DNA of 64,000 nucleotides from an uncultured Eubacteriales bacterium (GTDB lineage Bacteria > Bacillota > Clostridia > Oscillospirales > Oscillospiraceae): NCBI GenBank assembly GCA_900317905.1, contig ONIN01000008.1, forward strand, positions 1 to 64,000, given 5' to 3'. A model generated the notes under the pieces. The model was given only the letters and a program-made list of their open reading frames with translations. It had not been told where the DNA came from and searched no databases. The translations under genes and the position numbers were made by a program. Numbering within the stretch: the first letter of the stretch is position 1; each line of letters begins with the position of its first letter. Shown here piece by piece: positions 59,264 to 64,000 of the stretch.

Positions 59264-59637
59264 CAGTTGTCCTCCAATATGATTTCCAGGACCGAAAGAA
59301 TCTCCTCCCGCGTGAAGCCCACCGCCCTTGCTTTCTGAACGGCAGCCGCGAAGGCGTCCTCGACGGTCTTTCTCCGCGCCTCCAGAGCCAACTGCCGATC
59401 CGTCGCGGCCACATAGGTGCCTTTGCCGTGGACGGTGACCACGAATCCCTCTTCCTCCAGCCGGTCATAGGCCTTTTTCACTGTGAGCGCACTGATGCGG
59501 AGCTGGTTGGAGAGAGCTCTGACCGAGGGCAGGACGTCGTTTTCCGCCAGACCGCCGCTCAGGATCTCGTTTTTGATCTGATCCATCAGCTGCTCGTAAA
59601 TCGGAACCATGGAAGTGTTGTTTAAGATAATATGCAT
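59263..59637 (-). CDS. GntR-family regulator (YtrA type)
   Basis: 124 residues from ATG 59637 (GGAGG 9 bases upstream). The winged helix-turn-helix occupies about 10-75 (PIYEQLMDQIKNEILSGGL, VLPSVRALSNQLRISALTVKKAYDRLEEEGFVV), and only a short dimerisation tail follows, as in the YtrA group. Such regulators control ABC transporter genes downstream; the remaining ABC fragment overlaps its stop by one base. A palindrome inside its promoter is the likely operator. Confidence 0.92.
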   Translation of the reverse strand: MHIILNNTSMVPIYEQLMDQIKNEILSGGLAENDVLPSVRALSNQLRISALTVKKAYDRLEEEGFVVTVHGKGTYVAATDRQLALEARRKTVEDAFAAAVQKARAVGFTREEILSVLEIILEDN

Positions 59638-59656
59638 GCTGCCAACCTCCACAAAC

Positions 59657-59685
59657 AGTATATAACAGTATATAACTGTTGTCAA
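59657..59685 (-). promoter_or_regulatory. consensus promoter with operator in the spacer
   Basis: On the minus strand TTGACA, exactly 17 bases, then TATACT. A perfect inverted repeat AACAGT-ATATA-ACTGTT (59664-59680) fills the spacer. This suggests autorepression by the GntR protein. Confidence 0.82.
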
Positions 59686-59697
59686 CAGAAAGATGAA

Positions 59698-59730
59698 AAA
59701 GCTCGCTGCAGAAAAACTGCAGCGAGCTTT
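59698..59730 (-). terminator. terminator of the leucine-rich surface protein
   Basis: A 14-bp stem AAAGCTCGCTGCAG/CTGCAGCGAGCTTT around a 5-base loop, with TTCATC on the minus side after it. Confidence 0.8.
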
Positions 59731-59747
59731 TATGGTTTGCGTGTGTT

Positions 59748-62702
59748 TTACAGCTCCCGTGCGCGGTAGAGGAAGGTGACGATCTCACCTCTGGTGCAGG
59801 TGTTAAGGGGGCTGAAGGTGTTGGTGTCGGTGCCCTTGGTGACGCCGTTCAACACTGCCCAGCGCACCGCGTCATAGAAGAAATCCATGGGGCCCACATC
59901 GAAGAAGTTCTCCGGCGCGGAGACGTTGGGACTGCCCTTGGCGCGATAGAGGAAGGTGACGATCTGCGACCGCTGGCAGACGTCATAGGGGCTGAAGGTG
60001 TGTTCATCGGTGCCCTTGGTGATGCCTTTCTCCGCAGCCCAAAGGACCGCCTTGTAGAAGAAGTCAGAGGAATGCACGTCGGTGAAGGGATTGATGCCCG
60101 TCACTTCCGGCGAGCCGGCGGCGCGATAGAGGAAGGTGACCGCCTCTCCTCTGGTACAGCCCACATTGGGACTGAAGGTGGTGGGTGTGGTGCCTTTGGT
60201 GATGCCCTGATTCACGGCCCACAGCACCGGGGAGTAGAAGAACGCGTCCGCGGGCACGTCGGTGAAGCTGGTGGTGCCGATGGCGGGGATCGCCTCGGTC
60301 TTTTTCTCGCCGCAGACAGAGCAGGTGAAGAGCTTCTCGCCGTTGGCGGTGGCTTCTTTGGTCACCACACCATCGCCCCACTTGTGGCCGGTAGCTGGGA
60401 CGAAGTTGTCCTTATAGTTGCTGCCGTCGCTGCCCTTGAACAGCGTGTAGCCCTGCTGGGTGCAGGTGGGCTCCACCACGGTCTGGGTGTAGGTGACGGT
60501 CTGGGTCGTTCTCGGAATGACCTCGAACTTCTTCTCACCGCAGACGGTGCAGATGTAGGTGCGCTCGCCGTTCTGAGTCTCGGTGGCACGTTTGGTGATG
60601 TGCCCCTCGTCCCAGGTGTGGCCCAGGGGATCCACGGTCACGCGGACGGACTCGTTGCAGCGGCTGCAGCGGCCCTGATAGATGCCCTGCTGAGAGCAGG
60701 TGGCCTCCTGGATCTTGTTCATATAGGTGGTGTCGTGGCCCAGCGCGGGTACCGCCACACTGACAGTCTTGCCGCAGTCGGGGCAGACGCCGGTGATCTT
60801 GCCCTCCTGAGTGCAGGTGGGCTTGGTCTCCACACGGTTCTGGAGCTTGGAATAGCCGTCGGCCTCACCGTGATTGGTGGCGGGGATCTCCACGGTGTAG
60901 TTGGGATCGGTGCACCACTTGTTGGTGCAGGTGTAGTATGCGACGCCGGGCTCCGTGCAGGTGGGGGCGACCATGCGGTCCATGGTGGCCTTGTGGCCGG
61001 TGGGCTTGGAGGTCTCGGTGATCTCCTCCTCGCCACAGATGGAGCAGACTCTCACGGTGTAGCCCGGCTCGGTGCAGGTGGCGTGGACCTCCTCGGGGAA
61101 CCCGTATTTATGGGTGTGACCGCTCCAGGCGCTCTTGGTCTGGTAGCCCTCCCAGAGACCGGCGGAGGTGATGGCCGCGGTCCACTTGGCGTAGGCCTGC
61201 GCGTTATTGCTCTGGGTGGGATAGATGATCACGCAGTCCTTGGGGAAGGAGTTGAAGTCGCTGGTGGCAGGCTCGATATTGCCCTTGGTGATGGGCTCGT
61301 AAGTGAAGGTAGCCTCGGCCAGCGGGGTGACGCCCCACTTGTCGCCGGTGACCTGGCTGATGCCATAGCCCAGGGTAAGGGTGTGGCCCAGATAGGTGGC
61401 GGTCTCCTCATCGCTGTCGGACATGGTGTCTGCCACGCGGGTGAGTGCCTCCAGACCGGTGGCCTCCAGGCTGGTGAAGGTGCGCTTTCCGATGGTGGTG
61501 GCGTGCAGCAGATCGGTGCCGTTGCCGGTGCCGAAGACCACATCGGTGAGACTGTCGCAGGCGGCAAAGGCAAAGTCACTGATGTGCTTCACCCGGTCTG
61601 CAAAGTGGACGGTCTTCAGCGCCCGGCAGCCGGAGAAGGCGCCGGTGCCGATGGTCAGCGCCTGATCGCCTGCGGAGAATTTCAGCTCCCGCATGGCGAA
61701 GTTGGCGAAGAAGGCCCAGGGGCTGATGCTGGTGAGGGAGGCCGGGATGTTCACCTCATTCACAGCGCCGAGGTGGGTGCACCACCAGAAGGCGCCGGTG
61801 CCCAGCTTGGAGAGCTTCTCCGGCAGGGAGAACTGGACCGTGCCCAAAACGTGGTCATAAGCGAAAGCAAAATTGCCGATCTCCGCCACGCTGGTGGGGA
61901 AGGTGATGGAGGCCAGCCGCTCGCAGCCGAAGAAGGCGCGGTCGCCGATGTATTTCAGGTTGATGCAGCTCTTCATTCTGGCGTAGGTGAGATAATCGCA
62001 GGCGTAGAAGGCCTGGCGCTCGATCCGCTCCAGACTGTTGGGGAAGTCGATGACTGTGAGCTTGTCGCAGCTCTTGAAGGCCTTTTCATCGATGACCTTG
62101 ACGGTGCCGCCGAGGTACACGGCCCGCAGGGCGTCCAGACCAAAGAAGGCCCGCTTGCCCACGTTGGTGACGCCGGTGTCGATGTATGCGGCGATCAGCT
62201 GTTTGTCCATGTTGGCTGCGCCATAACCGGGCACCTCGATTTTGCCGGACCAGGGCGCCTTGGAGGTGAGGGAGTAGTCCTCCATCTCACCGGTGCCGGT
62301 GATTTTCACAGCATAATATTCATCAGCGGATAAGTCCAGGTTGAAATCCAGTCCGGTCAGCGCAGTAGTCTCCTCGGCGTCGAGACCGAATTTTGAGGCC
62401 AGCTCGCTCAGACCACTTTTCAGATCCCCGATCTTATCCGGGAACTCCATGGAGCGGATCTGATCATCGTCAAGACGGTAGACCTCATATTTCACGCTGG
62501 CGGTGCCGCCTTTTCCGCAGGAGCCGGAGTACAGCACATTGTTCGGATCAAACATCTTGTTCAGCGTGTCCTGGTTTTCATTCACCAGCTGCTCAAAGAG
62601 ATCCGTCAGCACCGTGGCGGCGCCGGCGTTGGTGGTCAGGCCCGCGAACAGCGAGACCGTCATCACCAGCACGAGCAGCAGGGATAACATGCGTTTTTTC
62701 AT
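59748..62702 (-). CDS. BspA-like leucine-rich repeat surface protein with SLH domains
   Basis: 984 residues; AGGAGGAAGG precedes ATG 62702. A signal peptide (MKKRMLSLLLVLVMTVSLFAGL) precedes a BspA-type LRR_5 region at about 180-480 (DALRAVYLGGTVKVIDEKAF, CDKLTVIDFPNSLERIERQAF). Four to five Cys-rich repeats follow at about 540-810 (ATCTEPGYTVRVCSICGEEE, PTCTQEGKITGVCPDCGKT). Three SLH repeats (from about 815) close it. It is wall-bound and likely an adhesin. The CxxCG pairs could hold metal or form disulfides. Confidence 0.92.
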   Translation of the reverse strand: MKKRMLSLLLVLVMTVSLFAGLTTNAGAATVLTDLFEQLVNENQDTLNKMFDPNNVLYSGSCGKGGTASVKYEVYRLDDDQIRSMEFPDKIGDLKSGLSELASKFGLDAEETTALTGLDFNLDLSADEYYAVKITGTGEMEDYSLTSKAPWSGKIEVPGYGAANMDKQLIAAYIDTGVTNVGKRAFFGLDALRAVYLGGTVKVIDEKAFKSCDKLTVIDFPNSLERIERQAFYACDYLTYARMKSCINLKYIGDRAFFGCERLASITFPTSVAEIGNFAFAYDHVLGTVQFSLPEKLSKLGTGAFWWCTHLGAVNEVNIPASLTSISPWAFFANFAMRELKFSAGDQALTIGTGAFSGCRALKTVHFADRVKHISDFAFAACDSLTDVVFGTGNGTDLLHATTIGKRTFTSLEATGLEALTRVADTMSDSDEETATYLGHTLTLGYGISQVTGDKWGVTPLAEATFTYEPITKGNIEPATSDFNSFPKDCVIIYPTQSNNAQAYAKWTAAITSAGLWEGYQTKSAWSGHTHKYGFPEEVHATCTEPGYTVRVCSICGEEEITETSKPTGHKATMDRMVAPTCTEPGVAYYTCTNKWCTDPNYTVEIPATNHGEADGYSKLQNRVETKPTCTQEGKITGVCPDCGKTVSVAVPALGHDTTYMNKIQEATCSQQGIYQGRCSRCNESVRVTVDPLGHTWDEGHITKRATETQNGERTYICTVCGEKKFEVIPRTTQTVTYTQTVVEPTCTQQGYTLFKGSDGSNYKDNFVPATGHKWGDGVVTKEATANGEKLFTCSVCGEKKTEAIPAIGTTSFTDVPADAFFYSPVLWAVNQGITKGTTPTTFSPNVGCTRGEAVTFLYRAAGSPEVTGINPFTDVHSSDFFYKAVLWAAEKGITKGTDEHTFSPYDVCQRSQIVTFLYRAKGSPNVSAPENFFDVGPMDFFYDAVRWAVLNGVTKGTDTNTFSPLNTCTRGEIVTFLYRAREL

Positions 62703-62951
62703 GTTCCTTCCTCCTTATTTGCATATACACAGTCAGTATACCCTTTTTAAAATGTTTTTTCAAGTATGCAGACTGCGGAAATTCATACCTGAATTGGACG
62801 ATCCGGAGCGCGGGAAGTTCGCAAAAAAATAAAAGTTTATTCGATTTTTTTTCGAAGTTTGTTCATTAAAATGACACAAGTTCGGCTTACAATACAATCA
62901 GATTTCAAAGGGAGGCCAAACAGGCGTCCCCGCAGATAAGGAGCGATTTCC

Positions 62952-64000
62952 ATGTCAGACGAATTCTGGAATGAAACCAACGAGAACCCCGAGAGCAGCT
63001 TCCCGGAGTCCGAGATCCCCGAGACCGAGGCCGTCCCCGTGCCCGAGACGGAGCCGGAGGTGCAGGAGACCAGCTTCTCCGAGGACGGCACCTACCGCAT
63101 CGTCCATCCGGAGGAGACGGAGGAGCGCTCTTACACCGATGCCAACTACCAGCCGGCCTCCGAGGCGGCTGAGATGCCTCCCCGCTACTACACCCCCGAG
63201 ATCCCGAAGCAGAAGGCGCCCCGGGAGGAAAAGAAGCGCGGCGGTTTCGTGAAGGCGGCCTGCCTGGCCCTGGCCTGCGCGGTGCTGGGCGGCGCCGTGG
63301 GCGGCGTCATCGGCAGCCGCGTCACCAAGTCTGCCACTGCCGCTGTGCAGCAGGTGCAGATGGCGGAGTCCAACGGCAGCAGCGACAGCAGCGGCACCGT
63401 GCAGAAGGCCAAGGGCGTCAGCACCGGCACCATGTCCGCCAGCGACATCTACGCCGCCGCCTGCCAGCAGGTGGTGGGCATCACCACCGAGGTGACCACC
63501 CAGAACTTCTTCGGCCAGACCACCTCTGCCGCCGTCTCCGGCTCCGGCTTCATCATCACCTCTGACGGCTATATCCTCACCAACCGCCACGTCATCGCCT
63601 ATGCCGAGCAGTACGGCTACGAGGTCAGCGTCATGACCTACGACGGCACCACCTACAAGGCTGAGATCGTGGGCTCCTACGCCTCCAACGATCTGGCAGT
63701 GCTGAAGATCGACGCCGAGGGCCTCACGCCTGTCACCTTCGGCGACAGCGACAGCATGTCCGTGGGCGACCTGGCCTATGTGGTGGGCAACCCCCTGGGC
63801 GAGCTGCAGTTCAGTATGTCCACCGGCCATATCAGCGCCCTGGACCGCACCATCACCACCGATGAGAGTAACATCGCCATCAATATGTTCCAGGTGGACG
63901 CCGCCGTCAACGAGGGCAACTCCGGCGGCCCGGTGTACAACGCCGCGGGCCAGGTCATCGGTATCTGCTCTGCCAAGTATGAGTCCACCGGCGTGGAGGG
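62952..64000 (+). CDS. HtrA/DegP-like trypsin-type serine protease, 3' end outside the window
   Basis: At least 349 residues; AAGGAG precedes ATG 62952. A long acidic cytoplasmic N-terminus (about 1-98, rich in Glu/Pro) is followed by one membrane helix (AACLALACAVLGGAVGGVIG). The catalytic triad is His213 (LTNRHVI), Asp247 (SNDLAVLKID) and Ser324 (NEGNSGGPV). A PDZ domain is expected beyond the window. It degrades misfolded proteins at the cell surface. It is divergent from the leucine-rich gene. Confidence 0.93.
   Translation, partial: MSDEFWNETNENPESSFPESEIPETEAVPVPETEPEVQETSFSEDGTYRIVHPEETEERSYTDANYQPASEAAEMPPRYYTPEIPKQKAPREEKKRGGFVKAACLALACAVLGGAVGGVIGSRVTKSATAAVQQVQMAESNGSSDSSGTVQKAKGVSTGTMSASDIYAAACQQVVGITTEVTTQNFFGQTTSAAVSGSGFIITSDGYILTNRHVIAYAEQYGYEVSVMTYDGTTYKAEIVGSYASNDLAVLKIDAEGLTPVTFGDSDSMSVGDLAYVVGNPLGELQFSMSTGHISALDRTITTDESNIAINMFQVDAAVNEGNSGGPVYNAAGQVIGICSAKYESTGVE

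Overview
The window looks like a gut-type Firmicute of the class Clostridia, probably Oscillospiraceae (Oscillibacter/Flavonifractor-like). The reasons are the GC-rich core genes with Clostridia-type operons (trmFO, plsX-rnc, dprA-topA), secreted proteins with SLH domains, a class B sortase and LCP-type wall enzymes. This is an inference from gene content; no rRNA gene is present.

The window has two halves of different character. Positions 1 to about 32,300 are AT-rich, poor in housekeeping genes and full of mobile-element debris. They hold: a secreted RHS/YD-repeat protein behind its own sigma/anti-sigma pair (1-8,110); a defence-like cluster with a TIR/deoxyribosyltransferase-like TPR protein, a convergent partner and a SIR2-like protein next to a tyrosine recombinase (9,131-13,131); a decayed AAA/DUF4143 ATPase (13.4-14.6 kb); a two-gene HD-phosphohydrolase/phosphoribosyltransferase module (15,158-18,348); an XRE/ImmA-IrrE cassette with a clear operator (19,064-20,673); scrap from conjugative elements (21.2-22.2 kb); a DUF3800 gene with a structured leader RNA (22,287-23,102); a TRIC-type channel; a two-gene module with an EF-Tu-like GTPase (24,692-27,874); a decayed IS110 transposase; and the sigma/HTH/excisionase/integrase end of an integrative element (29,365-32,163). 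That integrase faces the 3' end of a tRNA-Arg(CCT) gene, the likely attachment site, and a 5' half copy of the same tRNA lies just behind it.

From about 32,500 to the end the DNA is GC-rich, densely packed and core-like. It holds an SLH-lipase; an operon for ABC export, an S26-like peptidase and a PqqD-like protein that runs into an exopolysaccharide/capsule operon (two tyrosine autokinases with GYG-rich tails, a CapD/WbpM-type dehydratase, an LCP transferase) and glutamate racemase; a small SPQTG-type sortase substrate followed by its class B sortase; an SLH-bearing hydrolase; a housekeeping run (SpoU methyltransferase, dprA, topA, trmFO, plsX, rnc, phosphoesterase, second SpoU methyltransferase); a GntR regulator with a deletion-fused ABC transporter remnant; a BspA-like leucine-rich surface protein; and the start of an HtrA-like protease that leaves the window.

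The best candidates for undescribed systems are the HD/PRTase pair, the EF-Tu-like GTPase pair, and the DUF3800 gene with its leader RNA, all inside the AT-rich island. A diverged repeat of about 250 bp occurs on both sides of the 21-28 kb part of that island.
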